DNA of 64,000 bases from NCBI GenBank assembly GCA_015345905.1, contig JADDTR010000004.1:1054001-1118000 (forward strand), read 5' to 3'. This document shows, piece after piece, positions 46,982-58,712 of the stretch. The position numbers and the translations under genes are program-made. Position 1 is the stretch's first letter; each line of letters starts with the position of its first letter. Below the pieces are notes generated by a model. The model did not search any database, was not told where the DNA came from, and worked only from the letters and a program-made list of their open reading frames with translations. The stretch comes from Aotearoamyces nothofagi. Its lineage: Eukaryota > Ascomycota > Leotiomycetes > Leotiales > Tympanidaceae.

Positions 46982-47578
46982 GACCTTTACGAGTATGACA
47001 TAACGAATTAGAAGCGACGGCCATAAAAAAAGCCTTGGCGACTACCGGATTGTGTGTGTTCCCATACGCATTCTTCGGTTTCCTCACTACATGTAATTAT
47101 TGATTCCAAACCCTTGTCGCTTCCTTGTGGACCTCTTAATTTCTTTTCGAGTTCACCTTCCCGCATTGCCTTGGCTATGATAGGAAACGGGATTTTCACG
47201 ACGCACTTTCTACATCACGACAACAGGATACCTTGTACAGCGACTGGGCAACCATCACGAATGACGCTGATATGACCTGTGATACTACCGACACACAACA
47301 ACACACCTCACGCATACCTTAACCTTGATGATATATTGAACTCACCTAATCACACCTTATATATTCGAGTTCTTCCTGACGGACAGGTATCAACATGACT
47401 GGGGGTATTTTTCTCTCAAATGGACGGGCTCGGCTTTGTGGGATTGGTTCCATAGAGGATCAACAAATGTTCGCATATTGTTTCGTGGAGCTTTAATAAG
47501 GGATCTGTTCCACCTGTGGTGCTTTTGCCTTTCGAGGGTAGCTCAATACCCTTCTTTTGTCCTGTTGACATTCCCCAC

Positions 47579-47639
47579 CAATCAATCAATCAATCAAATC
47601 AAATCAATCAAATCAAATCAAATCAAATCAAATCAAATC
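47579..47639. repeat. (AATCA)n / (AAATC)n pentanucleotide repeat
   Basis: About 60 bp of ATCA tetramers grading into AATCA pentamers, roughly 12 units in all. Confidence 0.85.
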
Positions 47640-47948
47640 TTTATTGAGAATACAAAGCCCACAATGTTTAGAAACGGGGCGAAAATGGACTCTCTTGTTA
47701 CTGGTGCTGCCAGCCCCAATCCCCTCTCCCCCTCCCTCACCCGTCTCTTATTACTTGTACTCTTAAAAAACATTTATTTTATTTTATCTACTCTCTCTTT
47801 TTTTTTTTTTTTGCATCCTGCATCATGCCTCCTTAACATGCGCGAAAACGGGACACACACACGCGTCTCTGCATCCCGGCCTGGGGCCGGCCTGATATCC
47901 TGATATCAAATCATGATTGTATTTGCCCTTGGATTTCCCTTTTTTTCC

Positions 47949-48042
47949 CGCTTGCGCTTGCGCTTGCGCTTGCGCTCTGGGTGTCTGGGTGTCTGGGTGT
48001 CTTTTTGTTGCCTCTTGGCGGTTGGGATGGGATGGGATGGGA
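47949..48042. repeat. Cluster of (CGCTTG)4, (TGGGTGTC)3 and (GGGAT)n
   Basis: Three different short arrays within 95 bp: CGCTTG hexamers (47949-47974), TGGGTGTC octamers (about 47979-48002) and GGGAT pentamers (48023-48042). Confidence 0.75.
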
Positions 48043-48220
48043 CTCCTTAGCTCCTCTTCTTTTTCTTTTTCTTTTTTTTTTTTGGGTTGTGGTGTTTTGG
48101 TCTGGGTAAGCTGGTTGGGGGGGTGGGAGGGAGAGGAGGAGGAGGGGTGGGAGGGAGATGAGGGGAGGGGAGGGGTGGGAGGGAGATGAGGGGAAGAGAG
48201 AAGAGGAAGAGAGGGGGAGG

Positions 48221-48275
48221 AAGAGAGAGCGCAGCGATGCCTAGGGGGTTTGGGGGAGGATCCCCCATGAGAGGA
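48221..48275. repeat. MITE-arm-related repeat, copy A
   Basis: A 55-bp sequence sharing with the 43.7-kb element the core GGGGGTTTGGGGGAG, ATCCCCCATG and AGCGCAGCGA. Differs from copy B by one base. Confidence 0.75.
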
Positions 48276-48449
48276 CAGGAGAGAGGGGAAGGAGAGAGGG
48301 GAAGGAGAGAGGGGAGGAGAGAGGGGAGGAGATGGAGTGAGGGATAGAAGATAGAAGAGATGGAAAAACCCACAAGCCTAAAAACAAAGCACGGAATATA
48401 GAACGGACGAGGATGAGGACGAGGTGAAAGAGGAGGGGAGGGGAAGAGG

Positions 48450-48504
48450 AAGAGAGAGCGCAGCGATGCCCAGGGGGTTTGGGGGAGGATCCCCCATGAG
48501 AGGA
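48450..48504. repeat. MITE-arm-related repeat, copy B
   Basis: Same orientation as copy A, 229 bp further on, 54 of 55 bases identical. Flanks are also purine-rich and similar but not identical. Confidence 0.75.
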
Positions 48505-48721
48505 TAGGCGAGGAGGGAAGAGAGGCCAAAGGGCCGACAAGATAGATACCAAACAGAGGCAGGCAGGGCAATAATAGACGAACAGAAGGACGATTCGAAG
48601 GAACGGCTGACCTAGCCCTCGAGAGCCGAGATAAATACAAATACATATATATATATATATATATATATACGATGAAACGAAGGGAGGATCTCGAGATTAA
48701 GTTTCTTGCTTTTCTATATTG

Positions 48722-48740
48722 ATGGTATGGTATGGTATGG
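48722..48740. repeat. (ATGGT)n pentanucleotide repeat
   Basis: Three to four tandem ATGGT units. Confidence 0.7.
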
Positions 48741-49083
48741 ATATCCCTCTCTCTCTCTAGCTCGCAAGCCGTCAGCAGACCCCGCATCAGCATCAGCTAC
48801 CCCGCCCCGCCCCTCGGCACGGGCGAGGGAAAGGAGACCGACGCCTAAAGGATATATGTATATATAGCGGCAGTCTAGATCCTATGCCGAATCCCTTAAC
48901 CGAGGGCCCCTTTCTTTCAGTAGCCGCCGCCACCCCATATAGACCAGACCGGGCCGCCCTCATGAATCGTGCCTCGTAAACAGGTAAAGTGCGCCGACCG
49001 TTGCGGCTTCTGATATTTTGCCCTCCCCCGAACCTCCGCGCTTGAATAACTCCGTGCTGTGAGCAGCTCGCAATGTGGACGAC

Positions 49084-51384
49084 TCAAGCCTTCTTCCGGC
49101 GCTTGCTGGGACTGCGGTGTCCGGCCGAGTGCTGGGACTCGATCGTCTCTACGGGGCTTGCGCCGTCGCTTGATCCGGCGGTTTCGACGATTCGTCCTCC
49201 GCCCGTGACTCCGTCGATTCCAGTTCCTCCAAGCCCATCGTGGGTACCATCCATTCCAAAGTCAAATGGAGCCCCACTAGTGTCTCCGATGACACCATGG
49301 TTGAATGCATCGTAGTTGTAATCGCCACCATCACCATTTGTATAATAGGCTCCAGTGTCCAAAAATTGATCCAAGTCGAGATTGTTTCCAGCCAACGGAC
49401 TATCATCGCCAGCATCGAAGTACTGCCCATCGTTTAGACCGTTCAGACCAGGGATAGAGCCAGACGGACTGAGCGGTTGGATATAGGTCTGAACGTGCTT
49501 CAATTTCTCCTCTTGCTCATTCTGCATCCGGATGAGCTCATCAATCTCGGCCTGAGTGTAATTGATCTGCTCAAGGCTCGGCGGTGGCGGTGGGGTTGGC
49601 GAAACAAGCGCGTTGTTGCTGCCAGCAGAAGATCCACCGGCGATAATGTTCAACATATCAGATCGCTGCTCGGAGGTGAGGGGCGAATTGCCATTGGACC
49701 TCTCGTAATGAGATAGGACATCGGGGAAATTCATGGCTGGTTTCAAGCCTGCACGGGCACCACTTGCATTGGTATTATTTATGAGGTTCATGATGTTCTG
49801 CTGTGGATTGACCTGGGAGCTCTCAAACTCGTGTTTGATCGGTGGCGACTCTGCGTTGGAAGGAGATTCGAACAGCTCTTCGATGGCGCCTGGGCGAGGA
49901 GATGTAGACATCCGGTATTGATTTGATTGTGGGGTTTGCATCGAGACTGCTGCACTAGCAGTGGCTGGCTGACTGTGAGCACCGACCGGAGGAGCCATCA
50001 ATAACCGCTGCGGCCTCCTGTTTGGACTGGCACTTCCAGGTGCCTGCTGCTGTTGGTTGCTAAGATCGCCCATATCAACCACGTTTCCTTGATGTTGCTG
50101 CTGGTCCTGAGGCATGCCGTTTGCAAACATCTGCGAAATATTGGGGGTTCCTTGTCCATCCAGACTTCTGTTGTAGACAGTTGCAAGGAATGTGAGGATG
50201 GCATTTATTGAGCTCTCATGTCGATCATGCAGAGTCTGGAATGCGATAGATTGCTGGTAAAGTTGGTTATGGTCTTTCCGTAGTCGGGATATGGCGTTTG
50301 AGATAGCACCCTGTTGCTTCTGAATCTCTTGTAGTTGGCTCTGTACCACGGCCATCTCTCGTCTTTGTAGTGGCCCAGATTCTGGTGCGGCGGAAATTGC
50401 TCTTTGGCTACCTTGCACTGGAAGTTGTCCATAGCTTGCTCCGTATGTCTCATCAACACCATCTCTTCCATCCTCGTCACTGTCGCCCTCAACACCATCC
50501 TCCGTCTTCACTCTGGCTCCTTTCCCCTTCTTCTGACCAGTGCCACCTTTTGGTTTATTGATCAGCCATAACAGATTTGGGTGACCACGCTTAAAGTATG
50601 GATTGTAGTATTCGCTAGGGCTCTTGTTCTTTCGCTCGCTCGCCTTCATTGAATTATCAGAGAGCCCTACTCTTTTGTGAAAACCATACATGTTGAGTTG
50701 TCGAACGAATGAGGCGTAATTATTGTGCTTGAATAGCTCCGGAATCAACGTCTTTGCAAACTCATCCTCGTCGAGCACCACAAATGAGTCCCCACGATCC
50801 GACCACCGAATGAGCTCTGTGTTTTTTGACTCGTCTAAAAAGCTGTCCAGATAAAGTTAGCAGCCGAAACAGATGTAAACGGAGAAAGGCGCATACCTGC
50901 TCAGTTTCTGCACAAATGGAGGAATCTGCTTCCGTTTCGATTGTGCATCTCTCTTCGCTATCACAGCTCGCTCCTCCAAACGTTCCACACTGTCATTCTC
51001 CTCCATAGCGCCGTTCATGCCTTGAGGGTCTAGCATGGAGTCATCACCAAACGCTCCCCAGGGATCACTGACGTTGTCGTATGCCTGCCGCGGCGCAGTG
51101 GAGACGAGTTGCCGACTTATGGGTCTTCGTGCTAGTTGTGTCGAGGGTGTGGGCATAGGCTGCTGATATGCCAGATTCGATACTGCGGTCTCACTGAGCC
51201 CATTCATACTATAAGCCGCTGGGTCCGTATAATTCGCGTTGTCAGGGCCCTGACCCCATCTCGAAAACTGGTCATTCGAGAGCTGCGACGGTGCGGCTGC
51301 ATAGGCTTGCTGAATCTGAGGCTGTTGAAGAGCCGGCGACGTCCCTGGAGCTGCTCGCTTTCTTGGGTTTGCCGCTGGAGGCAT
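49084..51384 (-). CDS. HSF1: Heat shock transcription factor HSF1
   Basis: Two exons (50897-51384 and 49084-50842, 54-nt intron) encode 748 aa. The HSF DNA-binding domain spans about 154-260: PPFVQKLSSFLDESKNTELI, SFVVLDEDEFAKTLIPELFK, HNNYASFVRQLNMYGFHKR, then YFKRGHPNLLWLINKPKG. A heptad-rich coiled coil follows at about 320-390 (MAVVQSQLQEIQKQQGAISN, AISRLRKDHNQLYQQSIAF), the trimerisation region. A long Asn/Gln/Ser/Pro-rich activation region and a basic end (SPSKRRKKA) complete it. The intron inside the DNA-binding domain supports the model. Start MPPAANPRKRAAPG is favoured over an in-frame Met 33 codons upstream. Confidence 0.94.
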
Positions 51385-51584
51385 TCCAGTAAGTTTTCGA
51401 TACTGGAGAACCTGAAGAAGATATGGCTGCCGCTTCGTGGCTATGCGAAGGGCGGATCGTGACGGTGAACAGCTTGCAGTCACTCGAGGCTGACTGCAGC
51501 CTGCCTAGCCTAGCCGGTCAGGCGCAATTATCTGAAAAGATCTCGATAAGCCTCACAACGGCAACGTAAATCGTGTAGATGGCT

Positions 51585-51597
51585 TTCTGGAAGTTTC
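51585..51597. promoter_or_regulatory. Perfect three-unit heat shock element upstream of HSF1
   Basis: The sequence TTCTGGAAGTTTC fits TTCnnGAAnnTTC exactly, about 200 bp before the HSF1 start codon. This is the trimeric binding site of HSF itself, so the gene may control its own expression. Confidence 0.6.
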
Positions 51598-51639
51598 GCC
51601 TCAGCTGGTTCGGTCCAGAGAGGAGATGCTGGCTCTAGG

Positions 51640-52511
51640 TAGTTGGGGCGTGAGGCCGTTTATATATCGAACAGAAATGGAAGATTGAAAGAGAAGGCTT
51701 CCGTCAATGATGGGCGTCTTGAGTCGTTTCTGGCGCTATTCTATTGTCCTGCACCAGTATCTGAGACGGAGAGTACCAAAGATTCGTTGTCGTCGGTCAA
51801 TGCGGGAGGTTCGGGAAGATGCAGGCCAGTTTCTTGGTTGAGGCCGTTTCGCTGTCTTGAAAAGTGTTTAAGGCTTTGAGAAAGAAGTCTCAAGATTCGC
51901 GTATCTTTAATGTGGTGCCCAGCATGTCCATTACGATGTGGAGATAGGCTTTAAGGTGTTTAGTAGTGCGACGTGTCGTTTTCTAGTTGTGCGCGATCGT
52001 GAGTCGCATGTTTTGGGATATCAACATTGCCTTCAGACGTCAGTAATACATAACGAAGGGCCTGCCGGGGTAGGCCAACCTAGGCACGTGATCTTGGCGA
52101 CAAAACCCAGCTACATCACCCAATTCGAGTACGGAGACGACGCCTTTGCAGCCGGACGTGCCGGACCACCAGATAAATACAATATTTGGGAAAATAGCCC
52201 CGTTCGTGCCAAAGGGTTTTTTCTAGATCATATACCGGGGGTGAATCATTATACCATCTGGTGAAACGCATCTTCATTGGTGCACTTGATATCAACGGCG
52301 GAGGAAAAGCTCCGCTACGTCAGGTAGCCTGACCTTTTGTATACGTAGTGGCACGAGTGGGTATATTTAGCAGTATCATGAAAGCTATGGAACGAATCAA
52401 GCACCAACTTGCTATGCGTCTATATATGCACGGTACCTATGTAAGTCTCCATATTCCTAAAAGATCGCCGATCCCAATACTGGACTGGCCGGCTCACCGT
52501 TATGCCAAAGT
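51640..52511. other. Intergenic between HSF1 promoter and glutaminase 3' end
   Basis: About 870 bp without a supported gene. A GGCACGTGATC motif lies at about 52083. Open frames of 60-108 codons on the + strand have no recognisable features. Confidence 0.5.
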
Positions 52512-55023
52512 TTACAGTGTCCAGGATGCAATAGTGTAAAGCAGAGCCCCACCCAACAGCAGCGTCCCCGTCCTCGATACAAGACCGGCTGGACCCTCCG
52601 TTCTAGAGCCTGGTCCCAATCCAGACGTGGCCATTGTCTCGGCTTTCGCTGATGGCGATGCTGAGGTGGTTGCTGCTTTGCCCGACGACGAGTTGCTCAC
52701 CATCGCCATAGAACTCCACATTCCGCCAACCTTCATAGATGTCAGTATTTGGAGGCAGCAAGTCGATCAAGGAGTGTGATAACGTACCACTGGGCGATTT
52801 TTGTAACCGTCGTATGCCCCAGGGGAGTCTTGCTGCCCCGATCCAGCCGACAAGAAGAATCTATCACTGAAGGGCACACTGTTCTTTCCATTTGTTAAGA
52901 ACTGGTGCACGTCATTGATGAACATATCCCGAGTGGCATCGGCGCTTGTCGAACCGGCCCAGAGCATCCAGTCTGTCTTCGCCCAGTCAACTAGCCCATC
53001 CAAAGCCACACCGCCTGTCGATCGTACCTTGGGATACCAGTCCGATTGCATTGTGAATGCGGTGGTATTGAAAGTATTAAGCTTCATGAGATAATCGGGA
53101 AAGAGGTTAAATGTTGTTGCCCAGCCCTCGTCATTTCCATACTCGAGGGTGAAATGCGTCTTGTTGTAGTCTACACCGAGGCCTCCCTCATAAAGCGTAT
53201 GTGCAAATTCTTTGCCTTTAGCTGTATAGTTGGCTTGGTTTGCAAGAGCGCCAAAGGCAGTCAGTCCAACAGCTGCCTTGATGGCCAGGTTAGTTTGGTT
53301 TGCTGCTTGGCCAGCTGCATCATCTGTTGAGAGCTGCATTACTGGGTAGAGACCGTTATTGACAAGATAGTCAGCATATCCTTGGAAGAGGGAGGTATAT
53401 TTGCTAGCCCAATCCGTGTTGCCTGAAACCTTGGTGTATATATATGCCAGAATCAAGAGATTTCCGGTCTCTTCGATTGGCTGATTTTCTTCGACCTGGT
53501 CACCATGTCCTGTTGCGTTTGGATAAGATGATCCAATATCGTGGATCACGAATGGCTGCTTCCACTTGCCACCTGCGAGATATCGGACAACTGGCTCAAG
53601 TAAAAGTCTGATGTATTCAATATCGAGAACGTAAAGTTGTGGAAATGCAGGATAAATAACGTCGAGAGTATTGACATTTCCGTCACTAGAAATTTCTTTG
53701 AGGAAGATCATGAGGTCGGTAGTATCCCGAGAATGACCAGGAATGGTTAAGTCAAGAGCACCGAATGTCTGCCTGGCTGATAGTGTTACTATATCAGAAT
53801 AGTTCTGGCCAGCTGCAGCAATGGCCGTATCATGGATTTGGGAATCAACCAATGCCGATTGCGCACTTGCCGTGGTATAATCTTCCAAGAAGAAGGCCGC
53901 GGCAGCCACAACGTCGTTGTACTTTGACTTGAAGTACCCTACTCTGCATTCGCCGAGATAGTTAACCTCACACGGACGATCATATCCAAGAGCAAATGTG
54001 ACATTCGTTGCGGTGCCTACCATACCCAAGTCGTGGGAAAATGCTGTAACACCAGTTTTATCCCAGCTATTATCATGTCCTAAGGCTGCTAGGTTACCGC
54101 TGGAGATGAAGGCTGATCGAACTTCTGAGAGTTGGCCCGCAGCAAATGTGAGCTCCGATGAACTAGATGACTTAGTGGCATAATATGTTGATCCCCAAAG
54201 TGCCATGTCGCCATTTGGGCCGCCTTCAGTGTACTGGATACCGTCGATATTGCTTATCTGCCATACTGTTGTATTTCCTGTTGTCGTCGAGTTCCACGCA
54301 CTTTTCTGGTCCCATAACTCAAGATTCTGGCCATTCCAAGAATCATCGATATCACTATAGATCTGTATTTCGACTCGCTCGCCATTGGCTACGCCTAAGA
54401 CTGAAAGCGTCAGATAGCTAAAAGGTAGTGACTGGCGCAAATAGTCCTTGGGATTAACTGGAGAGAGGAATTCGAGGGATAATCGAGCTTGTCCAGCAGT
54501 GACGATAAAAGTGGTGCGTGTTGCTGTGTATGTAGCCGATTCGACTGTAGCACTTTGAGTGTTCTGCTCCGGATCGACAACGCCGAAAACACTGTACGAT
54601 GTACCGGCGACTCGTGCAATGACAGACCACGTGAGAGAAGCGCCAGCCCAGAAAAATGCACGGTTATTAGCTAGGTCCTCAACTGCACCTCCAGAGATCC
54701 ATGCTGTTACATGTCAGCTTGAATATCTAAAAATAAACCAAAAGAGATAGTTCTGGAGTGAGCAGAAAGCGCTTTGGTAAAGAGTCCTAAAACCATACAT
54801 CTTTCAGAGGAGACAATGAAAGAATGAGGCCACGGAAATGTTTCTACTGACCATTGAAATATGGATTTCTAACAGCACTGCGTCTGTTAGCATCAAAGGA
54901 ACTCAAAAATAATATGTATGAGAAAACTTACAGTGGATATGCCGGCGGCTGAATAGGTGTGTATGTGATAGCTGCAACAACGGTGAGCAGCACCGCACAG
55001 AAAGTTAACGGTATGGACAACAT
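52512..55023 (-). CDS. Secreted GtaA-family glutaminase, probably GPI-anchored
   Basis: Resembles fungal glutaminase A (GtaA; DUF4964/5127/4965/1793 architecture), which hydrolyses external glutamine to glutamate. Introns separate MLSIPLTFCAVLLTVVAAIT (signal peptide), the short AVRNPYFN exon, the WISGGAVEDLANNRAFFWAG exon, a long central exon and a C-terminal exon. Core motifs are SFSYLTLSVLG-like strands, AALGHDNSWDKTGV, RQTFGALDLTIPGH, FVIHDIGSSYPNATGHGDQV, and IEETGNLLILAYIYTK. The last junction gives NRPV-VGGMWSSMAM, matching the family RPVVGG end. A Ser/Thr-rich linker and hydrophobic tail (TLLLGGALLYTIASWTL) follow, typical of a GPI signal. Length is about 770 aa. Many N-x-S/T sites fit secretion. 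Confidence 0.86.
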
Positions 55024-56617
55024 GTGAGGTTATAATATGTTTAGATTTTGGAGAGTGTATGATAGAAAGATTGAAACTATGTAGAAGGGAATATTGAAGA
55101 TAGAGTAGGCAATAGTTGAATTATACCACGTAAGCCTAGAGGTGAATGCGATTGTGAATGTGATAGTGAATATCCAGGATTCGCTGAGGCAGACAGGGCT
55201 CCTTATAAAACATTTGTAGACTGCAATAGTATACAGTAAGAACTTGATGCAAAAGACTAGGAGGACAAAGGTATATAAGATCTAAGTAGCATATAATACT
55301 GCAACAGGAAACTATTGAGCAGGTGACCGAATTACTTCCGTGAAGAAGAGCGCAAGACCCCATCATAAGATCCAGCGGCATATTCAAGTACAGTACAGTC
55401 ATCTGCTTTGGTATAACTATGACTAGTAGATACATTTTAGTGGACTATAATTACTTTCTGGCAAACCGTTGGGATCTATGGTTGCCAATTGGTTGTAGCT
55501 AAACCGATGAACAACAAAGCATATAGAGTAACAACAATCATCATCCATCACCAGCGGCTGTAATGACTCCAGAGACATCGCGCACCGTTGTTCGATCCCG
55601 GCCGTTAAGAATCGAGGGTGTTCTTTTGAGCCACGATATCTCACTAAGACGCCGATATTGTGCAGCGAGCCTTACACTGGAGACCTTCAGAATCTTACGG
55701 AGATAATGAAGTGTAGTCAGATGCGTTGCATTTTTCGTAGACAAAATCGAGTCTTCTCATTGCTGTATCCAGTCCCTACCCCAGACACCTAGGAATATGA
55801 GACACGTGCTATCCTCACCTGCAAACGCACAATGACACAAGAGCATTATTATGCTTAAAATGCTGCAGCCCTGTAGAAGATGATGCCCTGTCATAGAGAC
55901 CCAGCCAACGGTCGCAAACAGTAAACGTGGCGCCGAAGATCTGCAGGGTCTAATAAAACAATATGATCGACGAATTAAAAATGAGAAACAGCAAATATCC
56001 CTAAAACCTAAAATATAAATACTTAGATGGCAAGGCTGAGTGTCCTGTTCTTGTGACTATCGAGTTTCTATATCATGAAAAATGCCGATGGGTCGTCCGG
56101 TGATGAGTATGGGTGTAGTCAAGAGGAGTCAAATGTGCCCAGGATTTGTTTCATTTTGTATCACTAGCCCTTAATCTGACTTCTGTCAGGGAGGGTAGCA
56201 TCTTAGTGTAACTGTCGAGTAGATATAAGTTGGCCCAGAGGATGACCTCAGAAGTGACTGGGTTGTTAGAATAATGCATTACTGTGTCGCGTGCCGAGAG
56301 AATTTGCGGGGAAGGAAGGTGCGTCATAATACACATGTTTTCCTGCAGATATCTGACACAAGTGCATATAGTCTGGGAGTAATAAGATACGATGTTTCTT
56401 TATGATTTGCCAAGCAATGCATTAGATACGTTTAATTGTAGAACATTTCGTGATGAGCGGAGATAGCTTATCAAGGATGTATCCTATTCCATGGCCCGGT
56501 AACATCAACTGTCTTGGAACGCAAAAGCTCGGTAAGTGCTATTCGTTGGATATGTACAGAGCTCATGATACCAGCTGTCACCAGATCTGTCTATAAGAGG
56601 CCACAAACAAAGGCCTT
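55024..56617. other. Intergenic between glutaminase start and amidase stop
   Basis: About 1.6 kb, AT-rich, with no supported gene. A minus-strand frame of 67 codons at 55541-55744 has a plausible composition but no recognisable motif. Confidence 0.45.
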
Positions 56618-58712
56618 TTATGGCGTTATGGGGATATTCGTTGCCTTGTAGTTATAGTAGAATGGTCTTGGCCTTTCTTCCGGGCCTCCAAGAAGGTCTT
56701 CGATCGCACTAGCATATTTGATGAGTTTCGCCTCGCCCCAGGCAGTCTGTTGCAAGCTTAATCCGAAGGGACGTCCACCTCTTTCATCGCTGTCCACTCC
56801 GACTGGAATTGAGATGATTGGATATCCCGCTTGGGCAGCAAGCTGTTGACCTGCGGATTTTCGATCAGCAATCAACAGTGCATCGAGCTGTATAGCTGAT
56901 CTCCCTGGTTCAGGTTGATATTGCAGTGCCGCATCAATACCTTCAGCTCGACATCTCTGTCGTGTATGAGCTAGCGCAGAGTGATAAGTCTCGTCCTTAA
57001 TTCCTTTAAGAAGAGCCACGTGCTCGAGGATGTCATGACCTGACGGAAATGCAGGGCTATCACCAGCTCTAGCTCCCTCGACCACGGCATGGGTATTGTT
57101 GAATACGATAATATCTTCAATTGTACGAATATTTGTATTCTTTAGCTCTTTCAGATATGCGTGTAGGCCATGATAGAAATCGATCGAACAAACATGGAAC
57201 TCAGATTCGGCTGGTGGGTGTTGATCCCTAATAAGGTCAGAAAACCTATACGCACATCGAAATTGTCATGAGACTACTCATCATGCTACAACATACCAGG
57301 ACCACCCCTCCTCCGATATTCTGTCTTTCCTGTAAATGTCAGCACCATATAAGCAATGTGGTAAGAACCCTAAAGCTATGTTCGCTTACCAGCAAGGGAA
57401 ATCTACCTCCACAACCTCAGCTCCTGCTTCAGTGATCTTGTCCAAGACCGCTCGCATTGTAGGCAGGATGTCTTCATCCACATTATCCCAAACACGTTTC
57501 ATAGGGATACCAAATATAGCTCCACGAAGAGCGTCTTTAGTCGCTAGGTGTTTAGAATAGTCTTCAATATGTTTCTTGGCGTCCGCAGTGCATGGGTCAC
57601 GAGAGTCCACACCGGCAATTGCTATTAAGCCATAAACTGCATCTCTCACAGAACGAGCAAGTGGACCTACCGTGTCTTGATTTTCGCTGACCGGGATGAT
57701 TCCGGTTCTGGAGGTCAAGCCAACAGTTGGTTTAATCCCTACCAGACCTGTCATGTAAGCGGGACCAATTATTGAAGTATCAGTCTCGGTTCCGAAAGAC
57801 AATGGAACTATTCCTGAAGCGACAGCTACGGCTGAACCACTTGAAGAGCCCCAAGCACTCATTGAAAGATTGTAAGGATTGCGCACTTGTCCTCCACGTG
57901 CTGAATATCCCAAAGACTCAGTGCTTGACCTCATAGAAGCCCATTCGGACATAGCCGAGTGACCAATAATGATTGCCCCAGATTGCCTAAGAAGTTTGAT
58001 TATGTGGGCATCTCGAGGTACTATTGAGCCAACTAGAGCAAGGGATCCAGCTGTCGTTTCCATTTTATCTGCTGTGGCCATGTTCTAAAGTTGTTAGCAT
58101 TGATCAGAAAGACTATTTGGCCATTATTACATCTTTGACAAGAATTGGAATACCGTGGAGGGGACCTCTTATGAAGCCATTGTTCCGTTCAATGTCGAGG
58201 GCTTCGGCGATTTCAATAGCATCGGGATTTATCTCACACACGGCTTTGAGATACGGATTTATCTGACCACTCCCAAATCAGCAAACACTGGCAGTGAAGG
58301 CTTGGGAGTTTGGGTTGATACAGTGGTCTAATTAGATATGCAAACTCAATCTGCCAACAAAAACCAATATAAAAGAGGTGTTTAATAGGTAACGGCAGGT
58401 AGAGGGTATATATATATATATATATACAGGTCTAATGCAGTCAAACCCAGCGACAGACAATGGTAAAAAATTAGGTCAGGAACAAAAGAGGTAATGGATA
58501 GCCCCTACCAGTCCAAATATGAAAAGTAGTACCTGATGGATTCTTTTAATATAGAAGGCTGTAAGTTCGCGAGAAGTGAAGGATCCATCTGATAGGTGTT
58601 GCTGTAGTTGGTCAATAGAGATCTCTTCAATGTCTCTATCATTTAGGCATGGTAAGGCAAATGTCTTTACAGTAGCCAGGTCCGAAGTGTGCCGACTGGA
58701 CTCGTGGGACAT
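56618..58712 (-). CDS. Amidase-signature family hydrolase
   Basis: A fungal amidase of roughly 560 aa in about five exons. The start MSHESSRHTSDLATVKTF is followed by ISIDQLQQHLSDGSFTSREL, a canonical amidase N-terminus. The next exon gives NGFIRGPLHGIPILVKDN, with the catalytic Lys. AWGSSSGSAVAVASG holds the cis-Ser region and FGTETDTSIIGPA the nucleophile Ser. VGIKPTVGLTSRTGIIPVSE and QDTVGPLARSVRDAV are further family blocks. The C-terminus has AGYPIISIPVG and GRPFGLSLQQTAWGEAKLI. The triad appears complete. Substrate cannot be told from sequence. There is no signal peptide, so it is likely intracellular. Confidence 0.93.

Larger units (their letters stand above)
46982..49083. other. 2.1-kb low-complexity region between PIN4-like and HSF1 genes
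   Basis: Convergent 3' ends. Contains CT/GA-rich tracts, poly-T and poly-C runs, pentanucleotide repeats, an (AT)n run at about 48645-48669, and two copies of a MITE-arm-like sequence. No gene is supported; long frames on the minus strand at 48.0-48.8 kb are Pro/Ser/Leu products of the purine tract. Confidence 0.7.

Noticed and set aside
48047-48793. A 248-codon minus-strand frame
   Set aside because: Proline/serine/leucine translation of the purine tract and MITE-arm copies; no gene-like features.
51938-52264. Plus-strand 108-codon frame between HSF1 and the glutaminase gene
   Set aside because: No domain or homologue recognised, and codon composition resembles non-coding flanks.
55541-55744. 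Minus-strand 67-codon frame (HYLRKILKVSSVRLAAQYRR)
   Set aside because: Plausible composition but no motif, no supporting exons and overlap with another open frame; not enough to call a gene.
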